Shown here: in pieces, positions 30,377 to 39,830 of the stretch
Layout of the letters: each line of letters starts with the position of its first letter
How positions within the stretch are numbered: the first letter of the stretch is position 1
Assembly: GCF_019649055.1 (NCBI RefSeq)
Contig: NW_026570478.1
Span: forward strand, 25,012 to 89,011
Source: Paramacrobiotus metropolitanus
Lineage: Eukaryota > Tardigrada > Eutardigrada > Parachela > Macrobiotidae
Direction of reading: 5' to 3'
DNA length: 64,000 bases
Translations under genes and position numbers: made by a program
Notes under the pieces: model-generated
Told to the model about the DNA's origin: nothing
The model's database searches: none
The model's input: only the letters and a program-made list of their open reading frames with translations

Positions 30377-31341
30377 AGAGCGTTCATCCACGCATTGCAC
30401 GACGAGAAAGCAGCAGGCCATTTGGGATTCGAAAAGACACTGACAGCAATCCGACTTCGATATTACTGGGACAGGATGAGTACAGATGTGAAGAATTACA
30501 TACTCGCCTGCCAAGGATGTCAGTTTCGAAAGACACCGAGAAAATGCCCACCCGGAAAACTGCAAGAGATAAAAGTTGGACATCCATTCTTCCGAGTCTA
30601 CGCGGACTTGAAAGGACCGCTTTTGCCAACGAAGAAACGCGGATATAAGTACATAGCAGTATTCATCGATCAACTGACCAAATATGTGATATCAGTACCG
30701 ATGAAGACGGCAACGGCTAAAGAGTTCGCGAAGTGTTCGTAAAGCACGTGATATTGGTACACGGAGCACCGCACATTCTACATACTGATCGCGGACGACA
30801 CTTCACCGCCGAAGTATTGGCAAAGGTCACCAATGTGTTCAAGATTAAACACACGTTTGGAACGGCGTATCACCCAGAAGGTCAAGGCCAAGTTGAAAGA
30901 CAGATGCAAACTATTGCGGATGGCTTAGCACAATATCTGAAAGCGGGAAATGAAAGGAAGTTCAACAAATATCTCCCATATGTTATTTCAGCAATGAACC
31001 GAGTCGTACACGCTACAACCGGATACTCAGCATATTATATGTTGCACGGCAGAGAAATGACAATGCCGGAAGATGTGGTCACAAAGACGAATATCCCAGA
31101 CGATTATGGGACTCCCGATGAATGGGTAGAGACCATGAAGAAGAACTTGACCTTTGCAGAAGAAGTGGCCAAATGCAATATAAAAGATGCTTATGAAAAG
31201 AATGCGGAGATATACAATAAGAGGAAGTCGGAACCGAACTTTAAAGTGGGCGACTTTGTATTGATACGACTACCAAAGGACACGAAACAAGGAAAGAAAG
31301 AAAACCAGTCGGACTTTAAGTCAAAATGCGATAAAGTGTGA
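30377..31341 (+). pseudogene. pol: Element A integrase
   Basis: The H2C2 zinc region is HALHDEKAAGH ... ACQGC (30390-30520). The catalytic core has YADLKGP (first Asp, 30600), HTDRGRHF (second Asp, about 30786) and GQGQVERQM (Glu, about 30893), with the expected spacing. A C-terminal module begins FKVGDFVLIRLP (31240). A one-base loss near 30735 shifts the frame inside the core. TGA at 31339 falls where W would be expected (KV-stop-KILSF). The copy is therefore dead although every motif is readable. Confidence 0.85.
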
Positions 31342-32073
31342 AAGATTCTCAGTTTCGCGCGAGCAAACGAAGCGGAGGTCATCGAGCAGAACCCGAAGAA
31401 AGAAGCGGACTTGAAAGTGGTCTCGATTGATCGTCTGAAACCATGGCACCCTCCGTTGCCGGATGAGGAAAAAGGAACAGTAGAAAGAGTAACAGAGCGT
31501 ACTCAAAAAGATTTGGATAAATCTTTTTTCGAACCACCTCTGCTGCCCGAAATGGAAAAAGTAAATGAAAACGAAACCGAAGAAGTCGAGCATGCTTCGA
31601 AAAATAGCATTAGTCAATTTTTCGAACCACGCTCACTGCTACCTGATATAAGCGGAGACAAACCAAAAAAGAAGAGAGAGAGACCAAGAAAAGAGGATAA
31701 AGACTTCGAAACTGCAGTAACACAAAAGTTGAACGCAGAAGCTGGAAATCTGGTAGAAAGGTCATTGGAAAAAGATATGGAAGTACCAGAGCGTAATTCC
31801 AAAAAGGACTTACAACAATCCTTTTTCGAACCACGCACTGCTAGCGATAATGAGAGGGACCTCATACAAAAGAGAAAGGAGGAAATAGAGGCGGTCAAAT
31901 CAAAAGCTGAACAGTTGGGCCGCGACATAGCGAAAGCAATCGATGAGAGAAAGGTCAAACAGAAGAAAAAGAAACTAACTCCTACAGAATTGTTGACCCA
32001 GAAAGGTGAAGTTGAAGATGCTGCCGACAAAGAACTCCTTGATCGGATAACTAAAAAACGCAAAAACAGATAA
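31342..32073 (+). pseudogene. pol: Element A pol C-terminal tail with FFEPR repeats
   Basis: This continues the integrase frame. LKVVSIDRLKPWHPPLP is the usual end of the integrase C-terminal domain. About 200 Lys/Glu-rich residues follow, with KSFFEPPLLPE, SQFFEPRSLLPD and QSFFEPRTASDN at about 31520, 31615 and 31820. The same FEPR motif occurs in the protease linker. It ends at TAA 32071. Confidence 0.65.
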
Positions 32074-32198
32074 CCCACATAGATATGAATAAGGGGTTCA
32101 CTTCACTAAAGATAGGAGTTGGGAAGGTGTAAAAAGGTCATCACCGTTATAAAAGCTAACCAATATCGTTTCATTGTTACAGAAGGTAAGCACACTTA
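32074..32198 (+). promoter_or_regulatory. Spacer before gene X with TATA box and splice sites
   Basis: An AAAGGTCA (32132), TATAAAA (32148-32154) and ACCAAT precede TTTCATTGTTACAG (ends 32182). That acceptor is followed three bases later by the donor-like GTAAGC, then ATG at 32199. Either a private promoter or splicing could supply the gene X mRNA. The AG-AAG-GTAAGC layout could also be a microexon or recursive splice site. Confidence 0.45.
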
Positions 32199-33437
32199 AT
32201 GGACAGATTGGACCGACAAAACTCAGATAATTCTGACTCGGAAATTATTGAAAATCCGTTAAAAGCATCCACCCCTAAAAGAATGGAAGGCGAATATGGC
32301 TATGACATCTCATATGGTGAGGGGTCGACGTCGTCAGTAGGAACGGCGCAGAACGAACCCGGAACGGTACAAGGAGGACCTTATGGTGGCCCAGGGTATT
32401 ACGGGTATCCTGGACAGCCGACAAGTTATCAAGATACAGTTAACTGGGTGCACCACGGCTCGACTGCCGGAACCCAGTACACAGAACAAGCGATGTACAA
32501 TGCCCCTTATCAGCCGTATCCAGGAGCGTACACCCCACCAATGGGACCATCGCAGGTGATGATGGGATCGGCAACAATGTTGATGCCGCCACCGCAACAG
32601 ACCACACCGAGCAGATTCATGGGACATAGCGGATTTAGCGGAATGGTGTCAACTCCAGTACAGTCTCAAAGAGCATCCCCGATATTGCCACCCTTTCCAG
32701 CAACGGGAGGTCTGTCATTGTCGGACATTGGATCACCTCGCTTGAGATCACCGCAACAATTAGGAGCGCAACGGCCTCACCGAAACTCGCCACAAAAAGA
32801 AGAGAGGCGAGGAGGCAACAGATTTGATTCACCACGACCGCGAGGTATGTTGCCATCACTGGGCCCCAATTTAGAGGAGATCGGACCAGATGGACTACGG
32901 GCAACGCCTCCAGGCGAACCGTCAGTGCATGAGTACGCGCCAAAACTCTCTTTGCATCTCAGAGAAGATGACGCGCGTTTGAATGTGATCGTGGACAAAG
33001 AGGAAAAATTGACGGAAACGGATAGAGGGGCAATCCAGGATTTTAATAGGATGTGCCGTGACCTTTACAGAATTCACATGAGAGTTGAAGATGAACATGG
33101 ATGGTATGGGAAGTTGATTAGCCTGGAGGCAGTCATCAAACCATGCCATATTGCATCGAATGGGAAAACGAAGCTAATCGAAGCAAAGCGCAAAGAATTA
33201 GCGATAAAGATCGCATCTATGTGGCAGTATCACCCGACAGTAAAGGGCAGGCAATGGCCATGGATTATTGAGAAGGTCCTGAGATACCTTAAGGTGTTCC
33301 CGGAGGAGAAAATGATCCCAGCAACCAGCAGTGCGGGACCATCCGGATCGTTAGCCGAAAAAGCAGCCTCAGTAGATGAGATGTCTGACAGTGACCTTTT
33401 AGAAGCAAAAATAAAAGTCGATGCTGAATTGACTGAA
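32199..33437 (+). CDS. Element A accessory gene X, N-terminal part, cut at the right edge of element A
   Basis: ATG 32199 opens 413 codons before the element ends. Residues 1-110 are acidic, then Gly/Tyr/Pro-rich low complexity (GGPYGGPGYYGYPGQP), and a Pro/Arg/Ser-rich stretch follows to about 32930. A predicted folded segment (32940-33300: LSLHLREDDARLNVIVDKEE, MCRDLYRIHMRVED, KRKELAIKIASMWQYHP, WIIEKVLRYLKVF) precedes an acidic end (DEMSDSDLLEAKIKVDAEL). Past 33437 the reading enters element H. The frame would join the open frame at 8840 if element A were circular. No known family is recognised. Confidence 0.6.
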
Positions 33438-35301
33438 GTTTTCTTTAATGTACTTATTGTACTGTCGTTCTACTTTGAGGATAATGTCAGCTGGACACGT
33501 TTGTTGTATGTACTGTACATCATTCGGTGTGACTCTCGTGCACTCAGAGAAACCAAGCCTGAAATCTCTACAGAATGGGCAGAATAGCTTGCCGTTCAGC
33601 AGCTTGTAGCTATCGAAATGTATCACTTTCTCAGGTATTCTACTCTTCCAGTCTTCCTTGCGGCGGTCACGTGACTCGGAGCGCTCTCGTGAGAACTTAC
33701 GTCTTCCTGTACTGTCAGGTTGTGGTTTGCGCCCGTCAGTACGATCACGTGAGTAACTATTACTACTTACGTCTCTACCATCTCGGTTGTTACGATTGTG
33801 GCTGAAGTCCCTGCTGCGGTCTCGCTCTCTGCTGAAGCAACGTGGCTGATACTGTGCGTGGCGGTCACTGTTACGATTATACTGATTAAAACGCGAACGG
33901 TCGAAAGGTCTATTCGTACCTTCTAGTCTGCCGTATGGGCTGGGTGACCGTCGACGCCAATTACTGTCGTACGAGCTGCGGTCCCGATAATGTTGCCTGT
34001 TACGGCTGTCGCTACGGTTATGATACTCGTATTCTTGGTTATTGCGCGCTGCCGGTGTTGGCGGGCTGGCATGACACATTTACTGTTGTTTCGGTTGAAT
34101 CTACTGTAGCGAGTTTTCCCAAAATGTTACGAATCTCATTAACAGAATTTACGTTGGCTGCGATTAATATTTTACGATATTCTGGAATGCCGGAGACAGC
34201 ACGTTTAATTTCGGAGACTTTGTACTCTTCAGGCATACGACTATCTATCTCCTGGAATAATACTAGCATTTCGTCAAAAAATTGTTGTACGTCATCACCA
34301 GGCTTCAGGCTCTTACGGGAAAGCTCTAAGCGTTTCTTATCAGCATAGTCTTCAGGGAGATACCGAGTTATTAGTTTATTGCGCCAGGCATCGTAATTTA
34401 ACTCTTTATTAGTTGACCATTCAGCTTCGAAAAATCTGCGCGGCGCCTCTCCTAAGTAGTTCGGTAACATGATTACTCGCCGTTCATTATCCCAGTCTAA
34501 TGTAATAGCTACTCTCTCAAACTGTTGAAAGAAATTACTGATCGTATATTCAGGCTTGTTGTTGAAAATCTCAATTTGAAATCTTTGGGTAAAGTTTACT
34601 ATGATCTAGTTTAACAGCTGCAAGCGCATTCACGATACCTGCAAATTATTATTGGAGCTGGTACTTGTAGTATTATGTGCAACTGGAGCAGGTAATACTG
34701 TACTCTTATTATCCGCAGTTATGGTATGCTTTACATCAGGTGTACTGGCAGTACACTGTACATGGGCGTGATGCGGTAGAAATATAACTGTATTCTCCCT
34801 CTCACGCTCTTTACGTGCAAGCAGCAGCGCTCTTCTTCAAGCAGCTGTAGCTGCAGTGCGGCAATCTCTTCAGCATGCCGCGCTCCATGTAGCTGTTCAA
34901 CAAAGTTATATGACTGCTTATGCGATTCCATCAGTAGCTGGTCTAAATATGCTCTGCCCTGCGCATCTGGCATGTACTGTGTGAGCGTACTGTGTAATCT
35001 ATTCGCTTCCTGTAAAGCATTCTGCAACTCAGGAGTACTGTTTACCAGGTGCTCACTGTCAGGCTCCACACTGTTTAGAGTGCTAGGCTGTTGTGGAGAG
35101 AGAGCGTCCCCTCTGTCCTTTGACAGCTGCGCAACCGAGCCAGCGGTCGCGTTGGTCTGATTGCTCTTAACTGGTGTGGTGTTGGCCTGCGATGACGCGT
35201 TGTTGTTGCTTTTCTCCCTGCGCAGTATCTTCTTCAGATCGTCTACGGTCAGATTCTGAGCACACATGTAATGTGCAATTGCTGTCTGTAGTTTACCGAA
35301 G
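33438..35301 (-). pseudogene. gag: Element H: Ty3/gypsy gag
   Basis: Gag of the copy whose pol lies at 5830-8830. Reading leftwards: a Ser/Asn-rich N-terminus with a helical stretch (TVDDLKKILRREK) and a coiled segment (to about 34740), a broken spacer, then the capsid-like gag domain (34540-34060) with ISNFFQQFERVAITLDWD, MLPNYLGEAPRRFF and WRNKLITRYLPEDYADKKR. After a frame change comes an Arg/Ser/Tyr-rich nucleocapsid (34050-33600) with FCPFC, a partial zinc motif. It ends at the element A insertion. Element A's word is absent here. The first dozen residues of the longest reading come from the foldback repeat, so the real start is lost. Confidence 0.85.
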
Positions 35302-35467
35302 TGGCTATTTTGCCGCAGTGTTTGCGGCGAAATAGCCATTAGCTATTTTACCGCACTATGGTCGGTAAAATAGCCTTTTGCTATTTTGCCGCACACTGCG
35401 TTACAATAGTCGTTAGCTATTTTGCCGCAGCATGGATGGCAAAATAGCCTTTTACTATTTTGCCGCA
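35302..35467. repeat. Foldback array of GCTATTTTGCCGCA units
   Basis: The 14-mer GCTATTTTGCCGCA or a close variant occurs about eight times in alternating orientation, giving several overlapping hairpins. The same motif forms the cluster at 48712-48808. It interrupts the start of element H gag. No clear target duplication is seen. Confidence 0.8.
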
Positions 35468-35618
35468 GTTTCCGGTTAACGTAGAACAATTTAAGAAGCT
35501 ATTGATAATTATCTGTCTACGGAAAGATCGGAAGCGTAGTGCGGGCACGGCAATGCTCTGGATCCCATTTACGGGTGCAACCATCCATAAGTTCCAGACG
35601 TCCGCGGGACAATAAAGT

Positions 35619-36002
35619 TCATAAACCGTCCAGTAAGTTGCGGGCTTCCAAAGCGTTCAGCGTACATTTTACCCACGCAGTGCTTTTAGCGTTTTCCATC
35701 GAGAATTCCCCGGTTTCCTTCGAAAATCGTATCCGAACGTTTTGGTCTGTGCGTACAATCACCACACATTTAGCCTTCGGAGAATAGCCGGTGTACTTCG
35801 GCCTGGCCACAGCAGAATACTGTCCGATCGGTGCCTGAAATATCGGATTAGTCGGGTCAAGTTGTCTTTCATCTGCCTTAAAAATCGATTGCGCGCTTCC
35901 GTCAACCGGCGACACTGGAGCAACCCCGGCTCGAACAGTGCCGAGCGGTGACGGTTTTGTCGGGTTGTCTGTCAGAAGGTCGACCGAGCTACCCGTTGGG
36001 CT
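35619..36002 (-). CDS. Unidentified minus-strand ORF fragment
   Basis: Met at 35915 gives 98 codons, but the same frame is open further upstream, to about 36000 (DLLTDNPTKPSPLG). The composition looks like real protein: AQSIFKADERQLDPTNPIFQ, VVIVRTDQNVRIRF and STAWVKCTLNALEARNLLDG. It lies between element H gag and an LTR-like segment on the other strand. I do not recognise the family. It may be the end of a mobile-element gene. Confidence 0.4.
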   Translation of the reverse strand, partial: SPTGSSVDLLTDNPTKPSPLGTVRAGVAPVSPVDGSAQSIFKADERQLDPTNPIFQAPIGQYSAVARPKYTGYSPKAKCVVIVRTDQNVRIRFSKETGEFSMENAKSTAWVKCTLNALEARNLLDGL

Positions 36003-36218
36003 CTGCCGGGTGAGTCTGTGATACGCATACGAGCCTGCGTGGTACCTACGCTATACTTGGCGTATGCGTACGCACGCACACACCATGTATTTGTCTCTCT
36101 TTTGTACGTGTGTGTGATGCTGCACTGCACTCTCCGCTTAAGCGGATATACCGCGTGCACACACACTGAGCATACTTGCTCTCTCGTTCCACTATCGCAG
36201 TACGACTCAACGTTCATA

Positions 36219-36900
36219 CGCTCGTGTTGGATAGAGCCCAGTCCGCTCATCGCATCACGCACACTGTCTGGCTAGCACGACGTTGCCGCCAGCAGTCTAT
36301 CACGCTTTGACAGACACTCAAGAACTTTATAGCGTACACATCGATATTAGGCCAGACGGGCTTCTATGTTCTCTTCCCGCATATCACGGGGTATTTGTAT
36401 CGGCTTTATTTGTCAATGAAGACTTGCTGTGATTTCCTTGCGCTTGCCTGCTTTATGGTCAGCAGATCGTGTGGTTTTCTTTCCACGAATCTCTAAGGAG
36501 ACGGTGAAGGCATCCTTTGGAGAACCCGGAGGAACCCAAGGTAGTCGTTCAGAGTTGACTGCAAACGCAGCCTCTGCTTCGACCGTTCTTCGACCTGATT
36601 TTACTGTCGTATAACTGTGGAAACACGGGTTGACCGCAAAAGCGATCCCTGCCACAGTTAGTGAGCCACAGTTCTTCGTCTCTTCCACACAAGAAGAGCA
36701 GCCAGACAGAGCAGTTTCCCGCACGCACGGTAATGTTCCCATCTCAACAGACGGACCAGACTCGCCACGAGAGCCTCCAGCGCGATTGGATTACTCCTTC
36801 ACACGGGGACCTTCGCTCTGAATAGCGACCCGCAACTTTAACGGCGGACTATGACCGACAAACGTCGGATAAACGACCTCCAAAAAGCGGATCCCCGACC
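36219..36900 (+). mobile_element. Solo or truncated LTR related to element C, with leader start
   Basis: CGCTCGTGTTGGAT (36219-36232), followed by a CCCAGT string, matches 52239-52265 of element C. GACCCGCAACTTTAACGGCG (from 36827) matches CACCCGCAACTTTAACAGCG of element C (52790 on), which follows that element's LTR. Bases after this carry CCGAC/GTCGG words as in element B leaders. The copy stops about 36900. The left limit is unknown. Confidence 0.6.
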
Positions 36901-36913
36901 TCCACGGTGTGAG

Positions 36914-37024
36914 CAGCCACACAGCCCCATGTGAGCTTTTTCCCCCCACCGTACGTCTTGGTTTGGAGGGCCAAACCCTTTAAGAAGGGAGGAATGTGAC
37001 CAGCCACACAGCCCCATGTGAGCT
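36914..37024 (+). repeat. 24 bp direct repeat with a polypurine tract; start of an LTR
   Basis: CAGCCACACAGCCCCATGTG is followed by AGCT at 36914-36937 and again at 37001-37024, each preceded by TGTGA. The second copy follows AAGAAGGGAGGAA (36982-36995), a typical gypsy polypurine tract directly before an LTR starting TGTGAC at about 36996. Two stacked LTR starts or a small duplication would explain it. Confidence 0.6.
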
Positions 37025-37946
37025 ATATTAAGATACAGCCTGGCGTAAACAAGATCATTAGCCACAAAGAGAACTGAGAGAATTTCATTTAGTTCTATAT
37101 TTGGGCATAAGTTGATAAGGCTTGAATTGACAGATTTCCAGTCTTCTCTGTATCTCTTGTTATGTCGTTTTAATGTTGTTATTGAGTTATCTAAGGCTTT
37201 GAAAGTTTCCTGAAGTTTCTTAACCCGGTCGACACCATGCATGCCATTTGGCACAGTGAAGGACCGAATTTATGTAGCTAGTTCTAACGCTTCTACCGTG
37301 TGTTTGTTGGTTTTAATTTAAAGGAGAAGAGCAAAAGTATAGTTAAAAACGTGAAATTCCACAGTCCAGCATTACCACAGAACTCTGGGAATGACCAAAT
37401 GTGGACAAAAATGACCAGAATAGGCTCGCGGAGGTCTCGGCTACCTGCCCAAAACCTTCCGCATGTAACGGGGGATTCCTGTCTCATATATTAGTATGTA
37501 CGAGTATGTGCTTGGTTGTCCCGCCTCTTGTATTACCTGTTCCTGTACGAGCGGTTCAGTATATATAGCGATGTATTTCCTGCGGTATCTTCAGTCGTTG
37601 GGTTAGCAATATTTCGAGCAGTATCAGGCGGTTCCGTTGCCCGTTATACTTGGAGTCGCATACCGAGAACGAAAATTTTTTCAAGTCGACAGTTTCAGTG
37701 CCCTTTAGCCTTTACCACCGCTACCCCTCCGCCTCTCTGTTTCGACAGGTAAGTCCTTATGTATTACGTCCAATTTTTTTTCCCAAAAAAGAACAATGTT
37801 AACTGTTACCGATCCTAATACTATTTTCGAATTCCGTAACGCGCCATTTTTCAAGTAATTTAAGTAACGATCGTATAGTCAACTTTCCGCATTTAGCAGG
37901 CTGTTTGCAATAATTAATAAGTACTAATTACCAGCAAGTCAATATC
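37025..37946 (+). promoter_or_regulatory. LTR and leader of element E: TATA box and splice donor
   Basis: Between the LTR start near 36996 and the gag ATG at 37947 lie TATATATA (37560-37567) and a strong splice donor, ACAGGTAAGT (GTAAGT at 37749-37754). The stretch 37050-37500 has only weak ORFs on either strand and I assign none of them. The LTR's right end is not defined. Confidence 0.5.
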
Positions 37947-39130
37947 ATGGCTCTAGACCCGCAAACACTGCAGAATATTCTTAACACCGTTAATGCCGCT
38001 CAGCAGAATGCAACTTTACAGCAAAGCCTGCAGAACAACGCTACTGCACATCAGAATTTATTAAATTTTTTGAACAACCAAAATGCCGCTGCAGTTACCC
38101 GTATAACATCTCTCGAATTGGGTGATTTGCCGAAGTTTGGTGGTTTTTCTTGCGAAGACGCTCAGGACTTTTAAACACAGTTTGAGACGATGGCCGTTGC
38201 TAATAACTTCACACCAGCTAACAGAATCCAACATTTTGCGCTCTGTTCGAGGAACAACGCTCTTCGTTGGTATACCGCAGAACCAGCAGGTATCACATGG
38301 CCAGACCTTCGATCTCATTTTTTAACAGCTTTCGGAAAAACTCGTTTCGAACTTGATCTTATGAATGAAGGTTGTCGTACATTAGCATTTACAGATCTTC
38401 GTACTTTTGTCCATCGTGTCCTTGATTACGTGGAAGCCAGCAATCCCGCATCTACTGAAGCAGAAAAAACAGTTCGTCTCTTCGAAGCCTTGCCCCTTGA
38501 ATTTAAACCAGCATTTGTGACTAACAGCCCCAGAACCGTAGCCGATTTTTTCAATCGTTTACGTGATGTGTCCGTCAAGCAACAATACAAGCTCGCGATG
38601 CAGAATCAAAATTCGTCATACTAGGCGTCCGATAATGTTGCAGATCAGTCAAATCTCTTGCCGCTATACAGCCAACCGAAAGCGCCCAGCTCGAATCAGA
38701 TAGAGATTGTTGCTCATAACCTGATGAAAGGTTTGGATGAAAGACTGAAGCATCTTGCTGAACAAATAAAGTGTTTACAGGAGAATAACGAATCAGAGGG
38801 CAGTTACGATCTTTCTCAGAATTACTAAACGGGTAATGCAAACCGGTCAACCCTTCGACTCACAAATGCGCCAAGCCAAGACAATGGATGCTCTAATTGC
38901 GGTCACCTTTCGTATGCTTGCCCGTTTGGAGCTGGCCACTCTTTGCAGGCAGAATACGACGTTCAAGCAGAGCAAGTTTCTTAAGATCGTTATCCGATGT
39001 CATTCGGTGTAGCACAACATCCACCAACGACGCAGCAACTGGCTTTTAACATACCCAGTAAATTAGCATCGCAGGCGCAACGCAACAGGGTCTGCAGAAT
39101 CTCAAGACACCGGTAGTGCACGATCGGCGT
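37947..39130 (+). pseudogene. gag: Element E: Ty3/gypsy gag, decayed
   Basis: ATG 37947 opens a Gln/Asn-rich N-terminus (LNTVNAAQQNATLQQ), then a retrotransposon gag domain (38120-38590): LGDLPKFGGFSCEDAQDF, NRIQHFALCSRNNALRWY, WPDLRSHFLTAFGK. A helical spacer and CSNCGHLSYACP (about 38900), a shortened zinc knuckle, follow. In-frame stops occur at 38172, 38622 and 38826. No protease or RT follows, so most of the element is missing. Its word content differs from A, B and C. Confidence 0.8.
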
Positions 39131-39529
39131 ATTCGAGATGGCAGATTTAACATTTCTGGTCTAATTGTTGTTAGTACGTAAAAATTGGTTTTGTATTGTA
39201 AACGTATGTGCTCTTTAAAATTTTTGTTCACATTAAGGTTGATGCATTTAGTGGATGGTGATGCCTGCCCGTTGAATTTGAAGGCTGCAGCAGTATTTAT
39301 TGTTATTGAGGAAAGGGCAGATGAGTGAGAAAATGTTTGAGGTTGACAGCGCTGATTCGCTGAAATATTAGATTTGTTTGATGATGGCCAGTTGTGAAAA
39401 GCCTTGCGATGGCAACGGTAATGGTTAATGTCAATGTAAACTGCACAAATGGATTTTGGGTTATATTTAACACCTAACGGGCGGCCACCTCGCGGGAGGC
39501 GAGGTGGGATCTCTGCAAATATTCAATTC
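39131..39529. other. Spacer after element E gag
   Basis: No supported gene. A short reading near 39240 (LVDGDACPLNLKAAAVFIVI) might be a pol remnant, but it is too short to claim. Confidence 0.4.
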
Positions 39530-39830
39530 TAAATACTACCGCCTACGAGCAAGCTGTAAATGTCGGTTGGGCGCAGTTGGGCGCATATTTATAACATACA
39601 CCTGACTCTAAATCCCACCTCCTACGAGCTGGCAGTAAGTGTTAGTTGGGCGCAGTTGGGCGCATATTTATAACGCACACCTGACTCTAAATGCCACCTC
39701 CTACGAGCTGGCAGTAACTGTTGGTTGGGCGCAGTTGGGCGCATATTTATAACACACACCTGACTCTAAATGCCACCTCCTACGAGCTGGCAGTAACTAT
39801 TGGTTGGGCGTAGTTGAGACATATTTTAAA
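39530..39830. repeat. 79 bp tandem repeat, nearly four copies
   Basis: GCGCATATTTATAA recurs at 39581, 39660 and 39739, an exact 79 bp period. The unit also holds TTGGGCGCAGTTGGGCGCAT and CCACCTCCTACGAGCTGGCA. The first and last copies are diverged. Each copy has a TATA-like string next to two GGGCGC boxes. Confidence 0.9.

Larger units (their letters stand above)
8837..33437 (+). mobile_element. Element A: giant Ty3/gypsy-related retroelement, 24.6 kb, circularly permuted copy
   Basis: Element A lies between the gag and pol of element H, flanked by the short repeat GTTTTC (8833-8838 and 33438-33443). The host frames meet in an ATGA gag/pol overlap when it is removed. Its content in order is: end of accessory gene X (8840-12548), accessory gene Y (12907-15613), repeats, an LTR-like region (about 16.8-17.8 kb), leader, gag (19288-23046), protease, RT, RNase H and integrase (23.2-32.1 kb), and the start of gene X (32199-33437). 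The word AAAGGTCA fills the whole interval and nearly stops at both edges. I found no LTR at either end. The copy is inactive: stops or frameshifts break every long ORF. Confidence 0.7.
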
